In this document: piece after piece, positions 33,822 through 41,733 of the stretch
Numbering within the stretch: position 1 is the first letter of the stretch
Layout: each line of letters starts with the position of its first letter
Origin: Bin5 sp965207495
Lineage (GTDB): Bacteria > Chloroflexota > Anaerolineae > Caldilineales > Caldilineaceae
DNA: 64,000 nt
NCBI GenBank assembly: GCA_965207495.1
Contig: OZ242287.1
Location: 1,426,001-1,490,000, forward strand
Reading direction: 5' to 3'
The notes under the pieces: model-generated
Database searches by the model: none
Told to the model about the DNA's origin: nothing
Seen by the model: the letters and a program-made list of their open reading frames with translations, nothing else
Position numbers and translations under genes: made by a program

Positions 33822-34913
33822 TCACGCCCCCCACAACTTCACAATCTCATCCGCATCAAACCGCGGCAGCCCCACCTGCCGACCTTCCCGCAACCCATAA
33901 ACGCCCTCCTCCGCCGGCAGCACGCGCCCAATAACCCGCCCCGACCTCCCCATCTCCTGCCACAAGCCCAGCGCCGCGTCCACATCCTCCGGCGCGGCGG
34001 CCGCCAGCAGCCCCCCCGAAGCGATCGTCCCCAGCGGATCCAGCCCGAACGCCGCGCACGCCGCCGCCGTCAACGCCGTCACCGGCACCGCCGACAGATC
34101 CACCTCCAACCCGCAGCCAGAAGCGTCAGCCAGCTCCCACAAACCCGTCGCCACGCCGCCCTCTGTCGGATCATGCATCGCCGTCACCAGCTTTGCTTCC
34201 GCCGCCGCCAGCGCCGGTTCCAGCACACTGATCCCCGGCTCGTACAGATAATGGGCCGCCTCCTCCAGCTCCGCCGCCGACCAGCCCTTCTCCAGCAATG
34301 CCTCCCGCATCTCCCGCGCGATGATCGACGTCCCCTCAACGCCCGCACTCCCCACCAGCAGCACCGCGTCGCCCGGCCGGCAACCGCCCGTCCGCACCAC
34401 CTTCCCCCTCTTCACCTCCCCCAGCAGCGTACCCGCCACAACCGGCTGATTCACCGCCGCCGTCACCTCCGTATGCCCGCCCGCCACCACTACACCCAGC
34501 GCGCGGCAGGCTGCGCCCAACTGGTCGCAAATCCCCCGGACATCCGCCTCCGTCGTCCCCTCAGGCAACAGCACCGTGGGCAGATAAAAGCGCGGCCGCG
34601 CGCCGCACACCGCCAGGTCGTTCGCGCATACATTGACCGCGTAATAACCGATCTCATCAGTGGCAAAGGTGATTGGATCGCTCTTCGCGGCAAGCAACGT
34701 GTCGGCGCTGCCCCCTTGGGACAAGCTGCGCTCCCACCGGCCAGAGGGACCCCCGTCCCCTGCAACCCTGCCAACTTCAATGATGGCCGCGTCCTCGCCT
34801 ACACCCGGCCCCAAAAAGAGGTCCGGGTCATCGATCGGCAAGGTCGAGATGAGCGCCGCCAGCAGCTCTGGCGGCAGTTTCCCCGTCGGAAGAGTGATGC
34901 GTTTCTCTGACAT
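33822..34913 (-). CDS. AIR-synthase-related (PurM/HypE-fold) protein
   Basis: 363 residues from the ATG at 34913 (MSEKRITLPTGKLPPELL). The fold is the PurM/SelD/HypE/ThiL superfamily: N-terminal GPGVGEDAAIIEV, ITFATDEIGYYAVNVCANDLAVCGARPRFYL, VVAGGHTEVT, then VGSAGVEGTSIIA, MHDPTEGGVATGLWELADAS and IASGGLLAAAAPEDV. It resembles HypE (carbamoyl dehydratase of hydrogenase maturation) most, but no hydrogenase genes are near and the HypE C-terminal cysteine (PRIC) is absent; the protein ends in EIVKLWGA. So it is an orphan ATP-using member of unknown substrate. It is a single minus-strand gene between unrelated plus-strand genes. Confidence 0.85.
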   Translation of the reverse strand: MSEKRITLPTGKLPPELLAALISTLPIDDPDLFLGPGVGEDAAIIEVGRVAGDGGPSGRWERSLSQGGSADTLLAAKSDPITFATDEIGYYAVNVCANDLAVCGARPRFYLPTVLLPEGTTEADVRGICDQLGAACRALGVVVAGGHTEVTAAVNQPVVAGTLLGEVKRGKVVRTGGCRPGDAVLLVGSAGVEGTSIIAREMREALLEKGWSAAELEEAAHYLYEPGISVLEPALAAAEAKLVTAMHDPTEGGVATGLWELADASGCGLEVDLSAVPVTALTAAACAAFGLDPLGTIASGGLLAAAAPEDVDAALGLWQEMGRSGRVIGRVLPAEEGVYGLREGRQVGLPRFDADEIVKLWGA

Positions 34914-35136
34914 TTCGATCTCCTGCGCGTCTGACTCAGTGCTCCTCGCTGCCCGCCGTCCCAAGTGTGTTCTACGCTCACCGGACAGTCCCGTTTTTCA
35001 AGGCCAAGTAATACCTGTGCTATGATTTCCAGAACTGGACAAAGGGCTTGCCGCAGGCAGCAGCATTCCTGAGCATAGCCCATCCCTCAAATGGGGCCCG
35101 CTTTGGGCCTACTGCCCGGGCACACTTCGCAACCGG

Positions 35137-35841
35137 ATGTTACAACCACAGAACTATCCGCGGTTCATCGGGAAGGCCCTCCTTCTGGAACCCGACCCAT
35201 TCGTAGAAATGGTAGACGACGACAATCCCTGGATTGAGGGACTGTTTCTGTGCGCCTGCATCGGTGTTCTGGTCGCCGTCGCCCAGCTCATCGGCAATTT
35301 CCTGCTTACCGCCTCGCTTCCGCCCTCCGAAGCCCTCCTGAACACCGTCCTGCAAAGCCTGCGCCAGGGCACAGCTGGCGGTGAAACCTTGATCGAGCTT
35401 GAAAACGCCCTGCGCAGCGGCTGGCCGCTCCTGCTCGCCTACAGCGGCTATGACACTGTCGGTTTCAGCCTCCTGACTCTCGCCACGACCCCCCTCGGCC
35501 TGATCGGCCAGTGGCTTTTCTTTGGCCTCGCTAGCCACCTGCTCGCCCGTGCAGCCGGCGGCCAGGGCACGCTCCCCCAGACTTTGGGCGCCGTCGCCCT
35601 TAGCAACGCCCCTCGTCTTCTCTATCTGTTCACCGTGATTCCGTTCGTCTCCGTCGCCTCCGTCCTGATCCACGTTTGGGGCGTTCTGATCGCCTTTCGC
35701 GGGCTGGAAGTGGCCCACGAACTGCCTCCCGGCCCCGCCGCGCTGGTCGCCGTCGGCACCTACCTTCTCCTTCTTCTCGTCAGCGCCGTTGCCGCCATCG
35801 CTTTTGGCGCGCTGCTCCTCATCGCCGGGGGCAGTCTGTGA
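35137..35841 (+). CDS. YIP1-like multi-pass membrane protein (copy 1)
   Basis: 234 residues with five predicted membrane segments (GLFLCACIGVLVAVAQLIGNF; FSLLTLATTPLGLIGQWLFFG; LYLFTVIPFVSVASVLIHVW; and a C-terminal LLLLLVSAVAAIAFGALLLI among them). The order and the segment GVLIAFRGLEVAHELPPGPAA, just before the last helix, match bacterial YIP1-family proteins. Function unknown in bacteria. The stop overlaps the GTG start of the next gene, a second YIP1-like protein, so the two are probably made together and may pair in the membrane. Confidence 0.78.
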   Translation: MLQPQNYPRFIGKALLLEPDPFVEMVDDDNPWIEGLFLCACIGVLVAVAQLIGNFLLTASLPPSEALLNTVLQSLRQGTAGGETLIELENALRSGWPLLLAYSGYDTVGFSLLTLATTPLGLIGQWLFFGLASHLLARAAGGQGTLPQTLGAVALSNAPRLLYLFTVIPFVSVASVLIHVWGVLIAFRGLEVAHELPPGPAALVAVGTYLLLLLVSAVAAIAFGALLLIAGGSL

Positions 35842-36557
35842 ATATCCGCCACTGGCTGCCCTCGCCTCAGAAGTTGAGCGACGCAGTCCAGTTGCGCGCC
35901 TCCGGTTTCACCGAAACCACCATGCGCCAGTCCCTGGGCATGGTCTTCCTTCTCGGACTGCTGGCCGGTTTCCTGCCCTTCCTGGTCAACTGGGAGCTGG
36001 CCGCTTCAGCCGGTACCGCCCTGCCTCTCGCCCGCCTCGGCGCACAGGCCTCTCTCCTACAACAGACACCGCTGAACTATATCGTCACCCTGTTCAACCC
36101 TGTCCACCTTGGCGAGCTATTCCAGCTGCTCGCCGGCCTGCCGCAGCCTCTGCCAGGCTGGCTCGCCGCCTTCATCAGCGCCCTCGGCGAATGGATCAAC
36201 TGGCCGCTGCGCTGGCTCGCCCTCTGGATCGTATACGGCGCGCTGGTTATGGTCTGTAACTACTTTCTGGGCGCAAAATGCCGTTTGCAGCCATTCTTCG
36301 CCGCCACCGGTTTCGCGTCCGCGCCCCTTCTGCTAATCGGTCTCGCGCCCATCCCCTGCTTCGGCCGCATTTGCAGCGTGGTCGGCGTCATCTGGGCCCT
36401 CGTCGTCTACACTAGGGCCAACGAGGAAGTGACACGCCTGCCCCGTCTGCGCTCGCTGGCCGCCGTCCTGCTGCCGCTCCTGTTCGTTCTGATCGTCACG
36501 CTGTCTGCCATCGCCCTGTTCGCCCTGTTCGTCTTTCTTTTCGCCGCCGGCATCTGA
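35838..36557 (+). CDS. YIP1-like multi-pass membrane protein (copy 2)
   Basis: 239 residues. I place the start at the GTG at 35838 (MNIRHWLPSPQKLSDAVQLR), which overlaps the preceding stop by four bases; the open frame upstream is only antisense-free read-through of copy 1 in another frame. Membrane segments include LGMVFLLGLLAGFLPFLV, WLALWIVYGALVMVCNYFLG, a CFGRICSVVGVIWALVVYTR segment parallel to copy 1's GVLIAFRG, and a C-terminal LFVLIVTLSAIALFALFVFL. Same topology as copy 1 but low identity. Role unknown. Confidence 0.75.
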   Translation: MNIRHWLPSPQKLSDAVQLRASGFTETTMRQSLGMVFLLGLLAGFLPFLVNWELAASAGTALPLARLGAQASLLQQTPLNYIVTLFNPVHLGELFQLLAGLPQPLPGWLAAFISALGEWINWPLRWLALWIVYGALVMVCNYFLGAKCRLQPFFAATGFASAPLLLIGLAPIPCFGRICSVVGVIWALVVYTRANEEVTRLPRLRSLAAVLLPLLFVLIVTLSAIALFALFVFLFAAGI

Positions 36558-36667
36558 ACTTTACGCCGCTGAATCTACCGCCAATTCAGTTCCCGATAGT
36601 CAGTCGCCATAGTCTGCCCCACACGCGGGCGGGCGCCAACAACCGAAAAATCACGAGAGGAGCCGTC

Positions 36668-36991
36668 ATGTACCCGCAAAGTGAAATTCTCTTTCCCCAT
36701 CGGGCCATCAGGCCGCTGGGCCGGGAACGCGGCGCCGACTGGCAGGAATTGGTCAGTCAGGTCGCAAGTCAGCGCGACGGCAACGAGGATACACTCGCCT
36801 TCTCTCTCATGATGATCCGCCTCTGCGACTGCCTCAACTGTGATCAATGCAGCTACAAGGCCTCCTTGGGCTGTGTCACCTGCGCACAGCGCGTCGTCGG
36901 CGCACAGACTGGCTCCGACCTGAAACTCCGCCAGACTTTCGAGAAGACGCGCCAGGAAATCAGACTGCGCCAGATCCCCGGGCCCAGCTGA
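36668..36991 (+). CDS. Small cysteine-rich protein, putative metal or Fe-S site
   Basis: 107 residues, ATG at 36668 with GAGAGGAG upstream. The core is ETLAFSLMMIRLCDCLNCDQCSYK, then LGCVTCAQ: a C-x-C-x2-C-x2-C cluster followed by C-x2-C (about residues 53-72), enough cysteines for a zinc ribbon or Fe-S cluster. I recall similar 'C..C....Y...GC..C' small proteins in Chloroflexota but cannot name a function. Stands alone between YIP1 genes and the phosphohexomutase, without a membrane segment. Confidence 0.7.
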   Translation: MYPQSEILFPHRAIRPLGRERGADWQELVSQVASQRDGNEDTLAFSLMMIRLCDCLNCDQCSYKASLGCVTCAQRVVGAQTGSDLKLRQTFEKTRQEIRLRQIPGPS

Positions 36992-37353
36992 AAAACGGCG
37001 CACGAATAAGAAGGCGAGCTATCCCGACTTCCCTGGGGCAGCCCGTAACGCATCTGCCCATAAAACTGCAAAGGCGCGAGCCACTCAGCTCACGCCCTCC
37101 CCTGCCTACCAATATAGCCTGCCTACTACTGTAACCCGTCTACAGCGATCAGGGCCCGTTGACGTTCCTCAAAATAGCCAATCGCGCCAGCAAACTGCTT
37201 TCCCGCGAACCGCCGCGTGGTGAAGCCAGGAAAATCCGAAACGCCTCTGGTGTTCCTCGCGGCCCTTAGGGTGACACCGTGTGACTTCGCGGATCGCATG
37301 GTTTTGTTTGTTACAACATTGTAGCGAGTACCGTCCCTGCCATGTCTGCCTTT

Positions 37354-37381
37354 ACGCAATACGCAATACGCAATACGCAAT
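37354..37381 (+). repeat. Tandem heptamer array, ACGCAAT x4
   Basis: Four perfect copies of ACGCAAT in the 438-base gap between the Cys-rich gene and the phosphohexomutase. The same four-copy array occurs at 63494-63521, also between genes. Nothing else recognisable lies in 36992-37429; an open frame on the minus strand here (to 37126) is not supported. Confidence 0.85.
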
Positions 37382-37429
37382 AACAAACGTCCCTCGGCAC
37401 GCAAAGCCAACGGCCCGTCCTGCTTCCGC

Positions 37430-38884
37430 TCAGATCATCTTCAATACCTGTTGGGCCAGAACCGTCCCTTCGGCCAGCAACGTCGCCACCGCCTCCTTCG
37501 AAGAGGCTTCCGCATAGATACGCAGCAACGGTTCCGTGCCGCTGGGCCGGATCAGTAACCAGCTGTTGTTCGTCAGGATGAACTTCACCCCGTCCTGGTT
37601 ATTCACATGCGCTACGCTCGTTCCCGTAAGCGCGCTCGGTCGATTCGCGATCAAGCCCTCCACCAGGTCCGCCTTGGGGAACGGCTTCACCGCCCGGTCG
37701 TCGCGGCCGTAGCAGAACTGGCCCATATACGGCCTTCCCATCAACTCGTCTATCAGCACCCCCAGCGGCTTGCGGCGCTTCGCCACCAACTCTGTCAGCA
37801 GCAGTCCCATCAGCAACCCGTCCCCTTCGGGAATGTGGCCCAGTATGCTGATGCCTCCGCTCTCTTCGCCGCCCAGCAGCACCGGCTCCTGCAGCATCAG
37901 ATCGCTGATGTAATGGAAGCCCACCGGCGTCTCGTGCACGTGCAGCCCGTAGTGCGCCCCTAGCCGGTTCAACATCTGCGTCGTGCTGACCGTCTTGGCA
38001 ATGCTCCCCCGTAGCGACCGGTCCTGGATCAGATAATCCACCAGCAGCGCCATAATCTGATGCGGATCAATAAAACGTCCGTCCGGGTCGATCGCCCCGA
38101 TTCGGTCGGCGTCGCCATCGGTAGCCAGCCCCAGATGATACTTGCCCGTAGCCATCTCTGCCACCAGCGGCTGTAGATGCTGGGCGATCGGCTCCGGGTG
38201 AATCCCGTTGAAACCGGGATTCATCTCGTTGCGCAGTTCAGTCACCTGGCACTCGGCCCCCTCCAGCAGCCGCCGCAGATAAATCCGTCCCGCCCCGTAC
38301 ATCGCATCGACCGCGACCGACAGCCCAGCCCCTTCGATCGCATCAAAATCCACCAGGCTCCGCATCTGCGAACGGAAGGCCGGCAGCGGGTTGAAGCGTT
38401 CGATGATGCCGGCCTTGATCGCCTGATCATAGTCCATCCTTCTCGGCTGCTCTCCCCGCCCTTCACGCAAATGAATGCGCCGCTCCACCTCTTTATGCGT
38501 CGCCGCGCTGGCCGAGCCGCCGTACGACGCCTTCAGTTTGATGCCGTTATAGCGTGGTGGATTGTGGCTCGCCGTGATCATCACGCCGCCGTCAGCCCAC
38601 TTGTCAACGATCGCATACGAGATCATCGGCGTCGGCGCATCCGCCTGGCTCAGCCAGACCCGGATACCGTTTCCGGCCAGCACCTCCGCCACCGCTACCG
38701 CGTAACGATCACTCAAAAACCGCGTGTCAAACCCCACGACCAGCGACGGCTGCAGACGCGGCAGACCCCTGAACTGGGCGTTCGTGACATCCGCGATCGC
38801 CTGCGCGACCTTACGCACATTCTCAAAAGTGAAATCTTCGCTGATGACGGCTCGCCAGCCATCCGTCCCAAATTTTATCGACAA
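37430..38884 (-). CDS. Phosphohexomutase (phosphoglucomutase/phosphomannomutase family)
   Basis: 484 residues. All four family signatures are present: phosphoserine Ser106 in TASHNPPRYNGIK; magnesium loop DGDADR at 256-261; sugar-specificity loop GGEESGG near 338; phosphate-binding RPSGTEP near 455. It interconverts hexose 1- and 6-phosphates. GEESGG (not GEMSGH) favours glucose phosphate or a PGM/PMM of mixed specificity, as in archaeal-type and Chloroflexota enzymes. Cytoplasmic. Upstream on the same strand is a TIM-barrel isomerase, 64 bases away, perhaps one transcript. Confidence 0.93.
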   Translation of the reverse strand: MSIKFGTDGWRAVISEDFTFENVRKVAQAIADVTNAQFRGLPRLQPSLVVGFDTRFLSDRYAVAVAEVLAGNGIRVWLSQADAPTPMISYAIVDKWADGGVMITASHNPPRYNGIKLKASYGGSASAATHKEVERRIHLREGRGEQPRRMDYDQAIKAGIIERFNPLPAFRSQMRSLVDFDAIEGAGLSVAVDAMYGAGRIYLRRLLEGAECQVTELRNEMNPGFNGIHPEPIAQHLQPLVAEMATGKYHLGLATDGDADRIGAIDPDGRFIDPHQIMALLVDYLIQDRSLRGSIAKTVSTTQMLNRLGAHYGLHVHETPVGFHYISDLMLQEPVLLGGEESGGISILGHIPEGDGLLMGLLLTELVAKRRKPLGVLIDELMGRPYMGQFCYGRDDRAVKPFPKADLVEGLIANRPSALTGTSVAHVNNQDGVKFILTNNSWLLIRPSGTEPLLRIYAEASSKEAVATLLAEGTVLAQQVLKMI

Positions 38885-38948
38885 CGCTTAGCCTCCGCGG
38901 CACTTCGAATCGAGCCAGTACGCTTTCCCGATTCCTGCTCCAAAGTTC

Positions 38949-39842
38949 CTAATTTTCGAAATACTGGGCACGCTTGCGCTTCAAAAACTCGATGCTCTCT
39001 CGCATCTCTTCCATGCCGTTGATGCCGTCCTCAATACTAACCCAGCCTCCAAATCCCCTGTCCCGCAGGATCGAAAAGATGGTGTCGTAGTCGTTGCTGC
39101 CCTGTCCGGTTATGCCGTGTTGGAGTTTATCAGGATACCCGATCAGGCCGTCCGGCAACAGCACCTCTTCCAGCGTAGTCCCCGCCTCCAGAAAACGGTC
39201 GCTGGCGTGCATCGTCACCACCCGGTCCGCCACCTTGCGCAGCAGCTCAACCGGATCGTCCCCCGCAACCAGCGCATTCGAAGGGTCATACTGGACGCCG
39301 AAATGAGTCCGCTCCGGAATGGCCTCTAGCAACTCTACAAAAGTCTCCATCCCCTGCGCAAATTCCGGATATTTCCAGTAACCGTCCTTGTAATGGTTCT
39401 CAAGTCCAAGCACTATGTCATTCTCTTTGGCAATGTCAATGCATTCCTCTATGCACGCCACCACCCACTCCAGCCCCTGCTCGACCGATACGCCCGGCCT
39501 TCTCTGGCCCGAGAGTACCCGGCAAACCGCCCCGGGACCGCCCAGCCGCCGCGTGATTCCGATCATCACCGCTTCCCGTTCCACCGCCCGCTGCCGTGCC
39601 CCCGGGTCGGGGTCGGTGAAATCGGGCGAGCAGCACAGCATCGGCATCGCAAAACCGGCCCCCTCAAGCGCTTCCCCGATCGAATCGATGTATGCGTCGT
39701 CCAGACTCCAGAAAAAACCCTCATACATCTCCAACCCCTCGGCGCCAAGCTCTTTCGCCTGCTCGATCCAGTCGAAGACCGACATCGTGCGGTGAAGAGA
39801 TATATCGTCCAGATAACACTTGGGAAACGCTGCGATTTTCAT
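38949..39842 (-). CDS. Sugar phosphate isomerase/epimerase (xylose-isomerase-like TIM barrel)
   Basis: 297 residues. TIM-barrel AP-endonuclease-2 pattern: LGAEGLEMYEGFF, VLGLENHYKDGYW (Glu ligand and His), FGVQYDPSNALVAG (Asp ligand), VVTMHASDRF (His ligand) and GWVSIEDGING (C-terminal Glu). Likely a ketose epimerase or isomerase using a divalent metal. It lies between the phosphohexomutase and a zinc dehydrogenase, all minus strand with gaps of 64 and 121 bases. The pairing of a dehydrogenase with such a barrel is common in 3-keto-sugar and inositol catabolism. Specific substrate not assignable. Confidence 0.85.
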   Translation of the reverse strand: MKIAAFPKCYLDDISLHRTMSVFDWIEQAKELGAEGLEMYEGFFWSLDDAYIDSIGEALEGAGFAMPMLCCSPDFTDPDPGARQRAVEREAVMIGITRRLGGPGAVCRVLSGQRRPGVSVEQGLEWVVACIEECIDIAKENDIVLGLENHYKDGYWKYPEFAQGMETFVELLEAIPERTHFGVQYDPSNALVAGDDPVELLRKVADRVVTMHASDRFLEAGTTLEEVLLPDGLIGYPDKLQHGITGQGSNDYDTIFSILRDRGFGGWVSIEDGINGMEEMRESIEFLKRKRAQYFEN

Positions 39843-39963
39843 CGGGATGAACGCGTGGTTTTCATTAGTTTTCAGTCAATCACAGTATTCAGTCAATCAC
39901 ACTGTTCAAAGATCGGACAAGTGCGCTATCCGATTTTGCGCCTATCACATCTATCCGATTCGT

Positions 39964-40974
39964 CTACGGTTTCAAAATGATCTTGACGAGGTCATTCTCG
40001 CCCGCGGCCAGGCTGCGGAACAGTTCCGGCCCTTCGTCCAGCGACGCTACCTTCTCCACCAGCGGATCAACATTTAGTCGGCCCGAGGACAGCGCTTCGA
40101 TGGCCGCCGCAAAATCGGTCTCGTCAAAGCCGTACGAGCCGCGCACGCTCATCTCACGCGTGACAATGCTCTGCATGTCCAACTCGATCATCGGCGCATT
40201 GTTTCCAATCCAGGTTACGTTGCCCCCATTGCGCGTCGCCTCTACCGAAAGCTGCGCCGTCGGGCTTAGTCCTACCGCCTCAAACGCCACATCCACGCCC
40301 CCGTCCGTCATCTCCCGGATCGTCGCGACCGCGTCCGTCTCGTCTACATTGATGACCGCGTCTGCGCCCAACTCCTCCGCCAGCTCCAGCCGGTGCGCCG
40401 AACGGTCAACCGCAATGACCGTTCCAGCCCCCTTCAAGCGCGCCGCCAGCATCGCCAGCAGGCCAATCGGCCCAACGCCAACCACCGCGACCTTCTGCAT
40501 CGGGTTGATGGGTGTAATGCGGGCCGCGTGCAGCGTCACCGCCATCGGCTCGCACAGTGCCGCTCTCTGCCAACTCAGCCCGGCCGGTTTGGGAAACAAC
40601 TGCGTCGTCCGCACCGCAACGCGCTGCGCATACGCGCCGTGCTCGTTCATGCCCGTCAGTCGCCGGTGGGGCGAAAGGTTGATCGGATACGGGTCCCCCC
40701 CGGGCGCCACCGTAAAAAGAGGCATCACGACCACACCGTCGCCGACAGCGTAGCCCTCCACATCTGGCCCCAGCTCGCCGATCGTGCCCGCAAACTCATG
40801 CCCCATCACAATGCCCGGCGTGCGCCGGCCGCTCTTGCCGGTGAAACCGTGTACATCCGAGCCGCAGATGCCCACCGCCTCGACTTCCACGACCACCTTC
40901 CCCGCCGTCGGCGTTGGTTCCTCGATCTCCTCCACGGGCATCTCCCACGGGCCGCGGTACATCAAAGCTTTCAT
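39964..40974 (-). CDS. Medium-chain dehydrogenase lacking the structural zinc site
   Basis: 336 residues. Catalytic zinc residues Cys37 (GICGSD) and His59/Glu60 (GHEFAG) are kept, and the Rossmann loop is VGVGPIGLLA (about 174). The lobe that normally holds four structural cysteines reads PLFTVAPGGDPYPINLSPHR, with none. Loss of the structural zinc is known in some MDR branches (quinone-reductase-like and certain polyol dehydrogenases), but here the catalytic zinc site remains. It probably oxidises a polyol or sugar and is grouped with the isomerase and mutase downstream. Different subfamily from the 20320 dehydrogenase. Confidence 0.87.
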   Translation of the reverse strand: MKALMYRGPWEMPVEEIEEPTPTAGKVVVEVEAVGICGSDVHGFTGKSGRRTPGIVMGHEFAGTIGELGPDVEGYAVGDGVVVMPLFTVAPGGDPYPINLSPHRRLTGMNEHGAYAQRVAVRTTQLFPKPAGLSWQRAALCEPMAVTLHAARITPINPMQKVAVVGVGPIGLLAMLAARLKGAGTVIAVDRSAHRLELAEELGADAVINVDETDAVATIREMTDGGVDVAFEAVGLSPTAQLSVEATRNGGNVTWIGNNAPMIELDMQSIVTREMSVRGSYGFDETDFAAAIEALSSGRLNVDPLVEKVASLDEGPELFRSLAAGENDLVKIILKP

Positions 40975-41400
40975 TTGGACGATTCCTTTTCAGGGTGGTC
41001 GGCGTGTCAACCCCCCCCTTGCCGGACTGCCGTCAATCAACTACGCCTGCCCCCGCCAGACTGTCCCAAAGCAGGGCAAGCCAACGCGTGGGCCTGCGCA
41101 CAACATTCCATCCGCGCACAACCCACCGCAGACCGACCAAAGAGCGGCCACCAGGTTTTTCAGGGTGGTTGAACTGCCAAGAATGCCTCTCACCAAAAAT
41201 GGTGTCGATGAGTTCCTTACTGATCCTTGCATCTTGTCACGCCATCCCCTTTTTGTCAATGCCGCCATCCGACCGGGCGCACCCCAAAACGGACCTGAAC
41301 TCTCTTGTACCTCCCTTATCGAAGAGGCCACGTCCAGTCCAATTTCCTGCAGACCATTCGGTTTCACTCTCTCCTCTCTCCTCTTCCCTCTCTCCTTGCA

Positions 41401-41580
41401 TTTGTGCGTTCGGGCCTTCGGCCCTCTCTTGTGCGGGGGCTGCGCCCCCGCAACGCCCCGCCCTTACTAGACCACCGTGCTGATTCTTCCCCATCAACGT
41501 GTCTAGAGAAAGGTGTTTAGCCAACAGTGTCTACCTCCTCACGCGCCATCTCAGCCCCTAATCCCTAACCCCTGCAGTTC
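41401..41580 (+). repeat. Dispersed hairpin repeat, copy C
   Basis: From GCGTTCGGGCCTTCGGCC through CTGCGCCCCCGCAACGCC to ACTAGACCACCGTG it matches copy A with only one or two changes over about 75 bases; the later GTGTCTAG section has an extra GAGAAAGGTGTTTAG. The AAAAACTAA tail of copies A and B is missing. It lies in the 759-base gap between divergent genes; 40975-41400 holds no supported gene. Confidence 0.82.
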
Positions 41581-41627
41581 CCCCGCCGTTCCCCCGCCGC
41601 GCACACGAGCATCGACGCAACAACGCA

Positions 41628-41657
41628 TTTACCCGTTGCGCCCTCAACAGGTATGAT
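41628..41657 (+). promoter_or_regulatory. Candidate promoter of the MFS gene
   Basis: TTTACC at 41628-41633, 18-base spacer, TATGAT at 41652-41657, followed 77 bases on by the MFS start. Sequence match only. Confidence 0.4.
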
Positions 41658-41733
41658 TATTAAATCCGTCTGAACCGCTAAAGAGTCGGGCCGCCTGGCC
41701 GGCGTCTCGCGCCCCGATCAAAAGGCATCTCGC

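Noticed and set aside
33822..34913. HypE assignment for the AIR-synthase-related protein
   Set aside because: No hydrogenase maturation genes near and no C-terminal cysteine motif.
37126..37410. 94-codon minus-strand open frame between the Cys-rich gene and the phosphohexomutase
   Set aside because: Its N-terminal part is the translation of the ACGCAAT tandem array (same RIAYCVLR arises at the other array), and the rest matches nothing I know.
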